Origin: Methylobacterium radiotolerans JCM 2831
GTDB lineage: Bacteria; Pseudomonadota; Alphaproteobacteria; Rhizobiales; Beijerinckiaceae
DNA: 64,000 bases
Assembly (NCBI RefSeq): GCF_000019725.1
Contig: NC_010505.1
Span: 3,631,001-3,695,000, forward strand
Direction of reading: 5' to 3'
Made by a program: the position numbers and the translations under genes. The notes beneath the pieces were generated by a model, which worked only from the letters and a program-made list of their open reading frames with translations, was not told the origin of the DNA and searched no databases. Positions 48,904 through 57,939 of this stretch are shown in pieces (within the stretch, counting starts at the first letter, position 1; each line of letters begins with the position of its first letter).

Positions 48904-50097
48904 GTGACGCGCCTCGACGATCTCGAACGGCCCGGCGCCGCGGCCCCGCGGGCGCTTCCCCCGCCGCCCGCCGGGGCACCGCCCGCGAAGCCCGTGCGCG
49001 ACGCGCGGGTCGACGTCGTGCGCGGCCTCGCGCTCCTGACGATCTTCATCGACCACATCCCGCGCAACGCGCCGGCCCTGCTGACGCTGCACAATTTCGG
49101 GTTCTCGGACGCGGCCGAGATCTTCGTCCTGCTGGCCGGCTACTCGTCGATGATCGCCTACGGCGGGCTGTTCCGGCGGGCCGGGATCCGGACGGCGCTC
49201 ACGCGCATCGCCAAGCGCTGCCTGCGCATCTACCTGTTCCAGGCCGGACTGCTGCTGGCGACCCTGGTCATCGTGCGGATCTGGATGGACCTCACCGGCC
49301 TGACGCCGCGATTCGGCGTCGCGCCCCTGCTGCAGATGGGGCTCCTGCCGGGCCTGCTGCGCGGCCTCGCGCTGAACGCGCTGCCGAACTACCTCGACAT
49401 CCTGCCGCTCTACATCCTGCTGCTGGCGCTGTTCCCGCTGATCTATCTCGGGATGCGGCGCGGGATCTGGGGCGTGCTGGGCCTGTCGGGGGCGCTCTGG
49501 CTCGCCGCCAACGTCGACCATCAGCTGAACCTCCCGAACGCCGCGGCGGTGGACGACGGGTGGTACTTCAACCCCTTCGCGTGGCAGTTCCTGTTCGTGA
49601 TCGGCGCGGCGCTCGCGGTCGCGGTCCGCGCCCATGACGGCCTGCTGCCGCGGCGCGGCTGGGCCGTGGCCGCGGCCGCCGCCTACCTCGCCTTCGCCTT
49701 CCTGCAGGGCGGGTCCTGGGCGGAGTGGGGACTTCCCGATCTCCGGCCGCTGGGGATCGGGCCGCCCGACAAGGGCCACGTCGCGCCCCTGCGCCTGATC
49801 AACATGCTGGCGCTGGCCTACCTGCTGTTCAGCATGCCCGCCGCGGCGCGCGCGAGCCGGTGGCGGGGGCTGCGCCTCGTCGACGCCTGCGGCCGGCACT
49901 CGCTGGAGATCTTCGCGGCCGGGTGCCTGGCGGCGCTGATCGGCCGCATCCTCTACCGGACCTTCGACCCCACTTGGCCGCTGCAGGTCGCGGTCAATGT
50001 CGGGGGGATCGCGGTCATGCTCGGCCTGGCGCACCTGCTGGACGCGCGCCTCCGCCGGGCCACCGAGACCGGCCCCGACGCGCGCCGGCCCGGATAG
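48904..50097 (+). CDS. OpgC-like membrane acyltransferase
   Basis: 397 residues with about ten membrane helices. N-terminal signature [20 protein letters not shown] and [18 protein letters not shown] identify the OpgC family, which in relatives adds succinyl groups to periplasmic glucans. A Pro-rich stretch precedes helix 1. Starts at a GTG three bases after a tiny ATGGGCTGA frame; no better start is seen downstream before the signature. No glucan synthase gene is nearby. Confidence 0.87.
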   Translation: MTRLDDLERPGAAAPRALPPPPAGAPPAKPVRDARVDVVRGLALLTIFIDHIPRNAPALLTLHNFGFSDAAEIFVLLAGYSSMIAYGGLFRRAGIRTALTRIAKRCLRIYLFQAGLLLATLVIVRIWMDLTGLTPRFGVAPLLQMGLLPGLLRGLALNALPNYLDILPLYILLLALFPLIYLGMRRGIWGVLGLSGALWLAANVDHQLNLPNAAAVDDGWYFNPFAWQFLFVIGAALAVAVRAHDGLLPRRGWAVAAAAAYLAFAFLQGGSWAEWGLPDLRPLGIGPPDKGHVAPLRLINMLALAYLLFSMPAAARASRWRGLRLVDACGRHSLEIFAAGCLAALIGRILYRTFDPTWPLQVAVNVGGIAVMLGLAHLLDARLRRATETGPDARRPG

Positions 50098-50113
50098 GCC
50101 GGGAGGAGCGACG

Positions 50114-50287
50114 ATGCCGCCGATGCGCCGCAAGGGCGATCTGCCGGAGAAGATCTGCGCCCAGTGCGGCCGCCCGTTCGCGTGGCGCAAGAAGTGGGAG
50201 CGGGTCTGGGACGAGGTCCGCTACTGCTCGGATCGGTGCCGGGCCGCGGCGAAGGCCGCCCGCGGGCGCGGCGCGGCGGGGCGCTGA
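50114..50287 (+). CDS. DUF2256 zinc-ribbon protein
   Basis: 57 residues. Four cysteines in two pairs ([16 protein letters not shown] and VRYCSDRCR) form the DUF2256 pattern, a small zinc ribbon with a Trp/Lys-rich centre. The ATG follows GGGAGGAG closely. Cytoplasmic, nucleic-acid binding is likely but unproven. It comes 16 bases after the OpgC-like gene. Confidence 0.88.
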   Translation: MPPMRRKGDLPEKICAQCGRPFAWRKKWERVWDEVRYCSDRCRAAAKAARGRGAAGR

Positions 50288-50318
50288 CCGCCCGCCGGGA
50301 CGATCGGACAGCCCGCGC

Positions 50319-50930
50319 TCACGCGGTCCGGTCTGAAGGTCCGCCGGCCAGCGCGGCCAGCGTGTCCGGCGTGTCGACGTCGAGGGCGGTGGCCGGGTCG
50401 CCCGGGATCTCCAGCACGTCCGACCGTCCCTTCAGGAGCGGCCCGGCCCCGCGATCGCCGGCGAGGCGGGCGATGTCCGGGCCGAGGCGGCGCAGGTTGA
50501 GCAGCACCGGGTTCCCGCGCCGGCCGGCCTGAACCGGCACCACGGCCGCGGGCAGCTCCGGGGCGCCCGCGAAGGCCTCCGCGAGGCGGTCGAGATGCGC
50601 GGCGGTCACGCGCGGCATGTCGCCCAGGACGACGATGGCGGCCGCGCAGGTGGCGGGCAGCGCCGCGAGGCCGGCGCGCAGCGAGCTCGCGAGGCCGGTG
50701 CGGTAGTCCGGATTGTCGACGCGGACGAGGTCGAGCCCCGCCAGGGCGTCGCGGACCGCCTCGGCGTGCGCGCCGAGGACGGCGACCACCGGGCGCGGAC
50801 GGGCGCCCAGGGCGGCCTCGGCCGCGTGGCGCACCAGGGGCTTGCCGTCGAGGCGCGCGAGCAGCTTCGGCGCGGCGCCGAACCGGCTGCCGAGGCCCGC
50901 GGCGAGCAGGACCGTGCCGATCTCAGCCAT
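50319..50930 (-). CDS. MobA/MocA-like nucleotidyltransferase
   Basis: 203 residues. N-terminal NTP-binding loop VLLAAGLGSRFGAAPKLLA, metal site in VVLGDMPRVTAAHL, and a late GNPVLLNLRR segment typical of MobA/MocA enzymes, which add CMP or GMP to the molybdenum cofactor. The ATG overlaps the MoeA-like gene's end by eight bases. In many relatives these two domains are one fused protein; here they are separate frames. Last gene of the molybdenum-enzyme maturation run. Confidence 0.88.
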   Translation of the reverse strand: MAEIGTVLLAAGLGSRFGAAPKLLARLDGKPLVRHAAEAALGARPRPVVAVLGAHAEAVRDALAGLDLVRVDNPDYRTGLASSLRAGLAALPATCAAAIVVLGDMPRVTAAHLDRLAEAFAGAPELPAAVVPVQAGRRGNPVLLNLRRLGPDIARLAGDRGAGPLLKGRSDVLEIPGDPATALDVDTPDTLAALAGGPSDRTA

Positions 50931-51969
50931 CCGCGGAGCCCGGCTCGGACTCGTCGGTCGCGGCGGCGCCGCCGGCGCGGGGCTGCGGGCGCGAGACGAT
51001 CTCCATCAGCAGGCCGCCGACGCCCAGGGTGACGATGTCGGCCCGGGTCACCGGCAGGTCCGCGAGGAGCCGATGCAGGATCCAGTCGAAGCCGTTCTCC
51101 TTGGGCGAGCGGGCGCAGCCCGGCGCGCCGATCACCGGCACGGCGCCGCGGGCGCCGACGAGGAGCAGGTTGCCGGGGTCGACCGGCATGCCGAGATGGT
51201 CGACCCGGCCGCCCGCCGCCGCGATGCCGGCCGGGATGACGTCGCGCCGGTCGGCGATCGCCGAGGCGCCGAACACCACGACGAGCTCGGCCCCGGCGCG
51301 ATCGATCACCTCCGCCAGGGCCACCGCCACGGACGCGCCGGCATGGGGCACCCGGGTCTCGGCGACGATCGCGGCGCCGGCGGGCGCGAGACGGTCGGCC
51401 AGGGCCCGGAGCGTCTTGTCGATCGTGGTCTCCTTGAGGCTCGGCAGGCGCGTCGAGACCACGGCCACCCGGCGGCGGCGATACGGCGCCACCGCGAGGA
51501 CGTCGCCCTCCGCGGCCGCGCAGGCCCGGGCCAGCACGGCGCCCGGCACCGCGTAGGGGATGATCTTCACCGTGGCGACCATCTCGCCCTCGACCACCGG
51601 CCGGAAGCGCGGCAGCGTCGCCACCGTCACCGCCTCGTCCACGGCGTTGACCGCGTCGATCCGGGCCGGATCGAGGGTGAGCACCCCGGCCGCCTCGGCG
51701 AACAGGTTGCTGCGGCCGGTGAAGGGCGCCTCGACGCGCAGGTTCGGCCCGCGCAGGCGCGCGGCGAGGCGCGCCGCGGCGGCGTCCTCGCCGACGTCGC
51801 CGGGTTCGAGCGTCGCCGCCACGATCTCCGACAGGCCGGCCCGGGCCAGACCGGCGGCGGTCTCCTGCGCGATGACGGCGCCCTTGCGCAGGGTGATGTC
51901 GGCCCGCCGCACTGTGTGCGCGCTGATCAGCCCGGCCGATTCGGCGACCGGGACCGTCCCGAATCTCAC
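50923..51969 (-). CDS. MoeA-like molybdopterin-binding protein
   Basis: 348 residues. MoeA/MogA fold: N-terminal EAAGLISAHTVR-like segment (SAGLISAHTVRRADITLRKG), then RRRRVAVVSTRLPSLKETTI, DRAGAELVVVFGASAIADRR and GMPVDPGNLLLVG for the molybdopterin-binding core, and GAPGCARSPKENGFDW. The C-terminal LGVGGLLMEIVSRPQPR is the point where relatives continue into the MobA-like domain; here the frame ends 17 residues later. GTG start overlaps the upstream stop (GTGA). Confidence 0.85.
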   Translation of the reverse strand: MRFGTVPVAESAGLISAHTVRRADITLRKGAVIAQETAAGLARAGLSEIVAATLEPGDVGEDAAAARLAARLRGPNLRVEAPFTGRSNLFAEAAGVLTLDPARIDAVNAVDEAVTVATLPRFRPVVEGEMVATVKIIPYAVPGAVLARACAAAEGDVLAVAPYRRRRVAVVSTRLPSLKETTIDKTLRALADRLAPAGAAIVAETRVPHAGASVAVALAEVIDRAGAELVVVFGASAIADRRDVIPAGIAAAGGRVDHLGMPVDPGNLLLVGARGAVPVIGAPGCARSPKENGFDWILHRLLADLPVTRADIVTLGVGGLLMEIVSRPQPRAGGAAATDESEPGSADG

Positions 51970-52667
51970 GCGACCTCCGGACGGGGCACGCGGCGCAAGG
52001 TGGCGACGATCTCGGCGAGCACCGCCAGGGCGATCTCGGCGGGGCTCACGGCGCCGATGGGCAGGCCGATCGGCGCGTGGATCCGGCCGATCTGGGCGGG
52101 CGCGAACCCGGCCTCGGTGAGCCGCGCGACGCGCGCCGCGTGGGTCTTCCGCGAGCCGAGGGCGCCCACGTAGAAGCACTCGGCCGCCAGCGCCGCCTTC
52201 AGCGCGGGATCGTCGATCTTGGGATCGTGGGTCAGGGCCGCCAGGGCGCAGTAGCGGTCGAGCACCGGCACGCTGGTCCCGAGGGCCGCGTCCGGCCATT
52301 CGGCGACCAGCGCGGTGCCGGGGAAGCGCTCGGGGGTCGCGAACGCGGTGCGCGGGTCGATCACCGTGAGCGCGAGGTCCAGCCCCGCCGCCATCGGCGC
52401 CATGGCCTGCGAGATGTGGACGGCGCCGACCACCACGAGCCGCACCGGCGGCACCTGCACGGTGAGGAACAGCGTCCGGCCGCCCGCCTCGACGAGGCCG
52501 CTCTTGCCGGCGGCGAGGTGCTTCGCCAGCACGTCGGCGAGGGGATCGGCGGCGATCTCGTCCTCGCGGACGAGGCGCTGCGCGCCGTCGGCGATGTCGG
52601 TGATGAGGATCGCGGCGCGGCGCGCCGCCCGCGCGTCGTTGAGCGCCGCCAGGACATCGCTGCGCAT
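51966..52667 (-). CDS. XdhC-family protein, C-terminal type
   Basis: 233 residues. XdhC/CoxI Rossmann domain with LVVVGAVHISQAM, PVLDRYCALAALTHDPKID and YVGALGSRKTHAARVARL, and a late GRIHAPIGLPIGAVSPAEIA. XdhC proteins bind the molybdenum cofactor, sulfurate or hand it to xanthine dehydrogenase or CO dehydrogenase-type enzymes. Stop and start codons interlock with both neighbours (TGATG upstream, GTGA downstream). Confidence 0.9.
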   Translation of the reverse strand: MRSDVLAALNDARAARRAAILITDIADGAQRLVREDEIAADPLADVLAKHLAAGKSGLVEAGGRTLFLTVQVPPVRLVVVGAVHISQAMAPMAAGLDLALTVIDPRTAFATPERFPGTALVAEWPDAALGTSVPVLDRYCALAALTHDPKIDDPALKAALAAECFYVGALGSRKTHAARVARLTEAGFAPAQIGRIHAPIGLPIGAVSPAEIALAVLAEIVATLRRVPRPEVA

Positions 52668-52990
52668 CAGTCGACCCGCTCGACGAAGACACGGATCCGG
52701 CCGCCGCAGGACAGGCCGGCGCGCCACGCGGTCTCGTCCGCGACGCCGAATTCGAGGACGCGCGGCGCGCCGGCCTCGATCACCTCGATCGCCTCGGTGA
52801 TCACCGCGCCCTCGACGCAGCCGCCGGAGACGGAGCCCAGGAAATTGCCGTCGCCGTCGACGACGAGGTGGCTGCCCACCGGTCGCGGGGCCGAGCCCCA
52901 GGTCTCGATCACGGTGGCGAGGGCCACGGCGCGGCCGTCGCGCCGCCAGGATTGGGCGGCGGAGAGGATGTCTGTGTCGGTGCTGAGCAT
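52667..52990 (-). CDS. XdhC-family protein, N-terminal type
   Basis: 107 residues, only the N-terminal XdhC_CoxI module: ALATVIETWGSAPRPVGSHL, GNFLGSVSGGCVEGAVI and the conserved Cys in GLSCGGRIRVFVE. The second module is encoded by the next gene, joined by a TGATG overlap. Two-gene XdhC systems are common next to molybdenum hydroxylase genes, but none is present here. First gene of the run. Confidence 0.88.
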   Translation of the reverse strand: MLSTDTDILSAAQSWRRDGRAVALATVIETWGSAPRPVGSHLVVDGDGNFLGSVSGGCVEGAVITEAIEVIEAGAPRVLEFGVADETAWRAGLSCGGRIRVFVERVD

Positions 52991-53227
52991 GGCCTCGTGG
53001 ACTTTCGGCCGGCGGGCGCCCCCCGCCCCTCACAGGTATGGCCCGCGTGCCGCCGTGCAAGTCGCCCGGGCCCACCGGGGATCGCGCGGCGCCTTGGCCG
53101 ATCCCGACGCGGATGCGATAACGCACAGGCTTTCCGCGCCCGCTCGAGCCATGTCCGCCGCCGTTGAACGGATCCTCCGTCGACCGACCTGCCACCGCGC
53201 CCGCGGGACGGACGGGCGCGCGATGTC

Positions 53228-54622
53228 ATGAACGCCCCGGATCCCGCCCTCGCCCGGGCGCTCCGGAAGGACCCGCCGCGCTCGGGCCCGCGCCGCCTGT
53301 GGAAGCGCGTCAGCCGGGCGATCGGCGACGTCCTGCCGAAGGGCCTCTACGCCCGCTCGCTGATCATCATCATCGCGCCGGTCGTCCTGCTCCAGTCGGT
53401 GATCGCCTACACCTTCATGGAGCGGCACTGGCAGCTCGTGACCAAGCGGCTGTCGGCGGCGGTGACCGCGGACGTCGCGGCGCTGATCGACATCTACGAG
53501 AGCTACCCGCAGGACAAGGACGCCGAGACCCTCTCGCGCATCGCCGGGGAGCGGCTGAACCTCGACCTCGACATCCTCAAGGGCGCCAAGCTGCCGCCCC
53601 CGGGCCCGCGGCCGTTCTTCTCGATCCTCGACGAGGCCCTGTCCGACGAGATCAAGCGCCAGATCCGCAGACCCTTCTGGATCGACACGGTCGGCCGCTC
53701 GAACCTGATCGAGATCCGCGTGGCGATCCCCGACGGGGTGATGCGCATCACCGCCCGGCGCAGCCAGGCCTACGCGTCGAACTCGCACATCTTCCTCGTG
53801 TGGATGATCGGCTCGTCGCTGGTGCTGCTCGGCGTCGCGATCCTGTTCCTGCGCAACCAGATCAAGCCGATCCTGCGGCTCGCCGCCGTGGCGGAGGGCT
53901 TCGGCAAGGGGCGGGAGATCGAGTTCCGGCCCCGCGGCGCCCGCGAGGTGCGTCAGGCCGGTCACGCCTTCATCGAGATGAAGCGGCGCATCGAGCGGGC
54001 GATGGAGCAGCGCACCACGATGCTGAACGGCGTCAGCCACGACCTGCGCACCATCCTGACCCGCTTCCGCCTGTCCCTGGCGCTGATCGAGCAGACCGAG
54101 GAGATCGAGGATCTCAGCCGCGACGTCGACGAGATGAGCCGGATGCTGGAGGGCTACCTCGCCTTCGCGCGGGGCGATTCGGCCGAGCCCGCGACCCCCA
54201 CCGACATGCGCGCCCTGCTGGAGGACCTGCGGACCGACGTCGAGCGCCTCGGTGCCCACGTCTCCGCGGTCGATCTCGTCGGCGCGCCCGAGGTCACGGT
54301 CCGGCCGGGCGCCTTCCAGCGGTGCCTGTTCAATCTCGCGGCCAACGCCGTCCGCTACGGCGAGACGGTGGCGATCTCCGGCCGGCTGGAGGCCCGCGCC
54401 TTCCTCGTCTCGATCGACGATGACGGGCCCGGCATCCCGGCGGAGAGCCGCGAGGACGTGTTCAAGCCGTTCGTGCGGCTCGACGACGCCCGCCAGGATG
54501 CCGGCGGCTCCGGGCTGGGCCTGTCGATCGCCCGGGACATCGCCCGCGCCCACGGCGGCGACATAACCCTGCACGACAGCCCGCTCGGCGGCCTGCGGGC
54601 CACCGTCCGGGTTCCGGCCTGA
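53228..54622 (+). CDS. EnvZ-like sensor histidine kinase, orphan
   Basis: 464 residues. Basic cytoplasmic N-terminus, helix 1 at about 43-62 (LYARSLIIIIAPVVLLQSVI), periplasmic part to about 185, helix 2 (FLVWMIGSSLVLLGVAILFL), a HAMP domain, dimerisation domain GVSHDLRTILTRFRLSL with His271, and ATPase domain NLAANAVRYGE, DDDGPGIP, GSGLGLSIA. This is the EnvZ/OmpR-type arrangement, but no response regulator gene is adjacent on either side. Confidence 0.92.
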   Translation: MNAPDPALARALRKDPPRSGPRRLWKRVSRAIGDVLPKGLYARSLIIIIAPVVLLQSVIAYTFMERHWQLVTKRLSAAVTADVAALIDIYESYPQDKDAETLSRIAGERLNLDLDILKGAKLPPPGPRPFFSILDEALSDEIKRQIRRPFWIDTVGRSNLIEIRVAIPDGVMRITARRSQAYASNSHIFLVWMIGSSLVLLGVAILFLRNQIKPILRLAAVAEGFGKGREIEFRPRGAREVRQAGHAFIEMKRRIERAMEQRTTMLNGVSHDLRTILTRFRLSLALIEQTEEIEDLSRDVDEMSRMLEGYLAFARGDSAEPATPTDMRALLEDLRTDVERLGAHVSAVDLVGAPEVTVRPGAFQRCLFNLAANAVRYGETVAISGRLEARAFLVSIDDDGPGIPAESREDVFKPFVRLDDARQDAGGSGLGLSIARDIARAHGGDITLHDSPLGGLRATVRVPA

Positions 54623-54661
54623 GCCGGATTAGGCGGGCCGGATCACGGGAACCGGCTCAGG
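54618..54661. terminator. Hairpin spanning both stop codons of convergent genes
   Basis: A perfect 10-bp stem, CCTGAGCCGG (54618-54627) with CCGGCTCAGG (54652-54661), loop 24 bases. The left arm contains the kinase TGA, the right arm the reverse-complement TGA of the leftward gene. It mirrors the arrangement at 8088-8125. No T-run. Confidence 0.45.
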
Positions 54662-54962
54662 TATCGGCGGGCCGTCGCAGGCGCAGGAACTCGGCCTGCA
54701 CGTTCCGGAGCAGGTGATCGATGCTCGCCTCGTCGAGGGCGGCGCCCGCCAGCCGGGCGCGCAGGCCGGCCTCGCCGTTCCAGGCGTAGCCGGCCTCGTA
54801 CGGCAGGTGCCGCCGCAGGAGCGGGCTGACGACCGCCTCGCGCCGATAGGCGGGATGTCGCAGCAGCCGCCCGATATGGAGCGCCAGCGTGTCGATGCTG
54901 GGGGATCTGGGGCCCGCTCCCCCCGCTCCCTTGCCTTTCGAATCGACCGATGCCCAACGCAT
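54657..54962 (-). CDS. Hypothetical helical protein
   Basis: 101 residues from the ATG at 54962, which has GGGAGGG about ten bases upstream; an earlier start lies before that site. A basic, Gly-rich N-terminus is followed by a helical region with IDTLALHIGRLLRHPAYRRE, LLRRHLPYEAGYAWNG and IDHLLRNVQAEFLRLRR. No signal peptide or known family. Its last codons share a hairpin with the kinase gene. Confidence 0.55.
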   Translation of the reverse strand: MRWASVDSKGKGAGGAGPRSPSIDTLALHIGRLLRHPAYRREAVVSPLLRRHLPYEAGYAWNGEAGLRARLAGAALDEASIDHLLRNVQAEFLRLRRPADT

Positions 54963-55140
54963 ACGTGTCCGCCCTCCCGGAGACGCCACTGTTGCGCGAA
55001 ATGATTGCGCATCCATGAGCGTCCGGGCGCGCCGGCGAAAAACTGCAGCTTGCGGGGTCCCAACCTTCGCAGCACGATGATATGCAGGGGCGCTTTCCCA
55101 GGGCCGCGGTCAGCCGCGCGCCGGATCCCGAGTGCCGAAC

Positions 55141-55332
55141 ATGAACCCGCTCGTCCCGCTCTTCGCCCTCATCTCGCTGCCGCTCGCGGCCATCGGGCTC
55201 GTGCTCTACACCGATGAGGGCATCAATCCGGACCTGTTCTACGCCTCCGTGAAGACCTTCGTGATCCTGGGCGCGATCGCCGTGGCGATGTCGTTCGGCG
55301 CGATGAAGCTCTCCGAGCGGTCCAAGCACTGA
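55141..55332 (+). CDS. Small two-helix membrane protein
   Basis: 63 residues from the ATG at 55141 (a GTG three codons earlier is possible). Two hydrophobic helices (LVPLFALISLPLAAIGLVLY and FVILGAIAVAMSFGAMKL) joined by a short acidic loop TDEGINPDLFYASVKT. Family unknown to me. It lies 23 bases before the aminotransferase gene, so probably co-transcribed. Confidence 0.55.
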   Translation: MNPLVPLFALISLPLAAIGLVLYTDEGINPDLFYASVKTFVILGAIAVAMSFGAMKLSERSKH

Positions 55333-55355
55333 GACCTCACCGCCCGGAGGGCGCG

Positions 55356-56537
55356 ATGCTGCACGTGGTCCCGGCCTTCTCGCGCATCGGCGAGGAGAAC
55401 GCCTTCGCGGTTCTGGCTCGGGCCCAGGCCCTCGCCGCCCAGGGGCGGGACGTGATCAATCTCGGCATCGGCCAGCCGGACATGCCCACGCCCGCCCACG
55501 TGGTCGAGGCGGGGATCAAGGCGCTGCGCGACGGCCACCACGGCTACACGCCGGCCGTCGGCATCCCGCCGCTCCGCGAGGCGGTGGCCCGCGACATCCA
55601 CCGCCGCCACGGCGTCGAGGTCTCGCCGGATTCCGTGATGATCGTGCCGGGCGGCAAGGTCACCATGTTCATGGCGATCCTGATGTTCGGCGCGCCCGGG
55701 ACCGAGATCCTGTATCCGGACCCCGGCTTCCCGATCTACCGCTCGATGATCGAGTTCACCGGCGCGACGCCGGTGCCGGTGCCGATCCGCGAGGCGAACG
55801 GCTTCGCCTTCTCGGCGGCCGAGACGCTGGCGCTGATCACGCCGAGGACGCGGCTGCTGATCGTCAACTCGCCCGCCAACCCCACCGGCGGCGTGACGCC
55901 GAAGACCGAGATCGACGCCCTGGTGAAGGGCCTCGCCGAGCACCCCGACGTCGCGGTGCTGTCGGACGAAATCTACGGCACCATGACCTACGACGGCGAG
56001 ACCCACCACTCGCTGCTGACCTATCCCGAGATCCGCGACCGGCTGGTCTACCTCGACGGCGCGTCCAAGACCTACGCGATGACCGGCTGGCGGCTCGGCT
56101 GGTCGGTCTGGCCGAAGCCGCTCTACGACGCGGCGCGCAAGCTCGCGGTCAACGCGCATTCCTGCGTCAACGCGGCGACCCAGTGGGCCGGCATCGCGGC
56201 GCTCGACGGCCCGCAGGATTGCGTGGCCGAGATGGTGGCCGAGTTCGACCGGCGCCGGGCGATCGTGGTCGACGGGCTGAACGCCCTGCCGGACGTCTCC
56301 TGCATCGCGCCCAAGGGCGCGTTCTACGCCTTCCCGAACATCGCCCGGACCGGCTGGAAGGCGAAGGCCCTGGCCTCGGCCCTCCTGGAAGAGACGGGCG
56401 TGGCCGTGATCGGCGGTCCGGATTTCGGCGTTCACGGCGAGGGCTACCTCCGCCTGTCCTACGCCAACTCGGCCGAGAACATCCGGCGGGCTCTGGAGCG
56501 GATGGGCGCGTTCCTCGGCGAGCGGAAGCCGGGCTGA
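55356..56537 (+). CDS. Class I/II PLP-dependent aminotransferase
   Basis: 393 residues, fold type I. N-terminal LGIGQPDMPTP, the substrate Tyr in HHGYTPAVG, cofactor Asn in VNSPANPTGGV, Asp/Tyr in VLSDEIYG, Schiff-base Lys238 in SKTYAMTGWRLGW, and the substrate Arg in YLRLSYANS. It resembles aspartate/aromatic aminotransferases of subgroup I-gamma; the exact amino acid cannot be told. The ATG follows GGAGGG by about six bases. Confidence 0.92.
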   Translation: MLHVVPAFSRIGEENAFAVLARAQALAAQGRDVINLGIGQPDMPTPAHVVEAGIKALRDGHHGYTPAVGIPPLREAVARDIHRRHGVEVSPDSVMIVPGGKVTMFMAILMFGAPGTEILYPDPGFPIYRSMIEFTGATPVPVPIREANGFAFSAAETLALITPRTRLLIVNSPANPTGGVTPKTEIDALVKGLAEHPDVAVLSDEIYGTMTYDGETHHSLLTYPEIRDRLVYLDGASKTYAMTGWRLGWSVWPKPLYDAARKLAVNAHSCVNAATQWAGIAALDGPQDCVAEMVAEFDRRRAIVVDGLNALPDVSCIAPKGAFYAFPNIARTGWKAKALASALLEETGVAVIGGPDFGVHGEGYLRLSYANSAENIRRALERMGAFLGERKPG

Positions 56538-56612
56538 GCGGACGCCCCGTCACCGACCTCGGCAAGGCCATCAGAACCCGTCCCGCGGTCGACGGTAACG
56601 GCGCCGCCGTCC

Positions 56613-56698
56613 CCGCGAGCGCGGCGCAGCGATCCAGCCGGCGCGACGACCGCCGAGGCCGAGCCGCCCTGGGTCACTTCGCTGCGCGCGTGATGACG
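56613..56698. repeat. Dispersed palindromic intergenic repeat, copy 4
   Basis: Left arm CGCGAGCGCGGCGCAGCGAT and right arm TCACTTCGCTGCGCGCGTGA around CCAGCC...GCCCTGGG: same layout as the other three copies. It lies between the convergent aminotransferase and hydrolase genes. Confidence 0.65.
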
Positions 56699-56766
56699 CC
56701 GGCGGGTGTGGCGACCGCAGCGCTCGGACGGACACAGGTGTAAACGGCGCGCCCGATCGGCCCGCC

Positions 56767-57831
56767 TCAGGACTTGCCGGGCGCCCGCTTGTCGATCCAG
56801 CCGACCAGCCAGTCGGCGATGTCGAGGCTGTTCTTGTCCTGCATCAGCATGTGCGAATTGCCGTGGATGCCGATCTCCGGCAGCAGGATCAGTTCCGCCT
56901 TGCCGCCCGCGGCGTTCGCCGCCGCCACGAAGCTGCGGCACTGCTTGAGCCGCGGCGCCCAGCGGGGCGAGGCGTCGACGTAGTCGCCGAACAGGACGAG
57001 GATCGGCAGGTCCTTGTAGGGCGCGAGGTCGTCCTTCGCCGGGTCCGGGCAGGCGGCCGGCTCGATCGCCACGATGGCGCGCAGGCCGGTCCGGTCGAGG
57101 GCGGCGGTCTGGAACGGGTAGATCCCCGATTGCGAGTGCGAGATCAGCACCGCGCCCTTGAGCCGCTTGGCGAGCTCCGACAGGGCCGGCACGGTCGGGT
57201 TCGGCACCGGCAGGGCGGCCGACCAGTCGGGAACCATCTGCTTCCAGAACTCGCCCTGGGCCTCCAGGGGGAACTGCATGCCGGGGAACACCTTCGGGTA
57301 TTCCGGCCCGAACCGGAAGATCGCCCAGGCCGGCTCGCGGCCGGCCGAGAAGACGGCCGGCAGGGAATTCGGGTCGGCCCGCCCCGTCTTCACGGCGTTG
57401 ATCTGGGCCGGGCTCGCCGCCGAGCGGCCGCGCCAGGCCTGATCGATCACGTAGGTCGGGAAGCCGCGCCGGACGAGGTACTCGTCCCAGCCCATGCGCC
57501 CGTCGGGCGTCGTCTCCCAGGTTTTGCCGGTGAGGCAGCAGCCGTGGATCAGGACCAGCGGCGGCCGTCCGGCGTTCACCGGGATCTGATAGCGGACATA
57601 GATCTGGTCGACGCTGATCGTGCCCGACGGCGCGTAGGCCGGCAGCGTCGAGAGCGTGTCGGACTGGACGTCGCGACCGCCGACGAAGAAGCTGCCCTGC
57701 TCGGCGATCGTCAGCGGGCCGGGGGCCGGGTCGGCCGCGCGCGCGGAGCCGCCGGCGATCAGCACGGCTGCGACCAGCGCGCAGGCCCGCCGCCGGGCGC
57801 GCCCGAGCGCGGGCACTGACAGTCCTGCCAT
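56767..57831 (-). CDS. Exported alpha/beta-hydrolase (esterase-like)
   Basis: 354 residues. Signal peptide at about 1-32 (ACALVAAVLIAGGSARA). Hydrolase fold: LVLIHGCCLTGKTWETTPD near the oxyanion hole, YVIDQAWRGRSA, nucleophile Ser in VLISHSQSGIYPF, Asp in LFGDYVD and His in IGIHGNSHMLMQD. The elbow is S-H-S-Q-S, not the usual G-x-S-x-G. Substrate unknown. The ATG at 57831 is where the signal peptide begins. Confidence 0.85.
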   Translation of the reverse strand: MAGLSVPALGRARRRACALVAAVLIAGGSARAADPAPGPLTIAEQGSFFVGGRDVQSDTLSTLPAYAPSGTISVDQIYVRYQIPVNAGRPPLVLIHGCCLTGKTWETTPDGRMGWDEYLVRRGFPTYVIDQAWRGRSAASPAQINAVKTGRADPNSLPAVFSAGREPAWAIFRFGPEYPKVFPGMQFPLEAQGEFWKQMVPDWSAALPVPNPTVPALSELAKRLKGAVLISHSQSGIYPFQTAALDRTGLRAIVAIEPAACPDPAKDDLAPYKDLPILVLFGDYVDASPRWAPRLKQCRSFVAAANAAGGKAELILLPEIGIHGNSHMLMQDKNSLDIADWLVGWIDKRAPGKS

Positions 57832-57939
57832 GAAATGTCCCGTCCTCCCGCGGACGGATCGCCCGGACCCGTCGTCGCGGGGAAGCCTAGCACGAAGCTC
57901 GGCCGCCGTGGAGGATCCACCCATCGGACAGGTTGCCGC

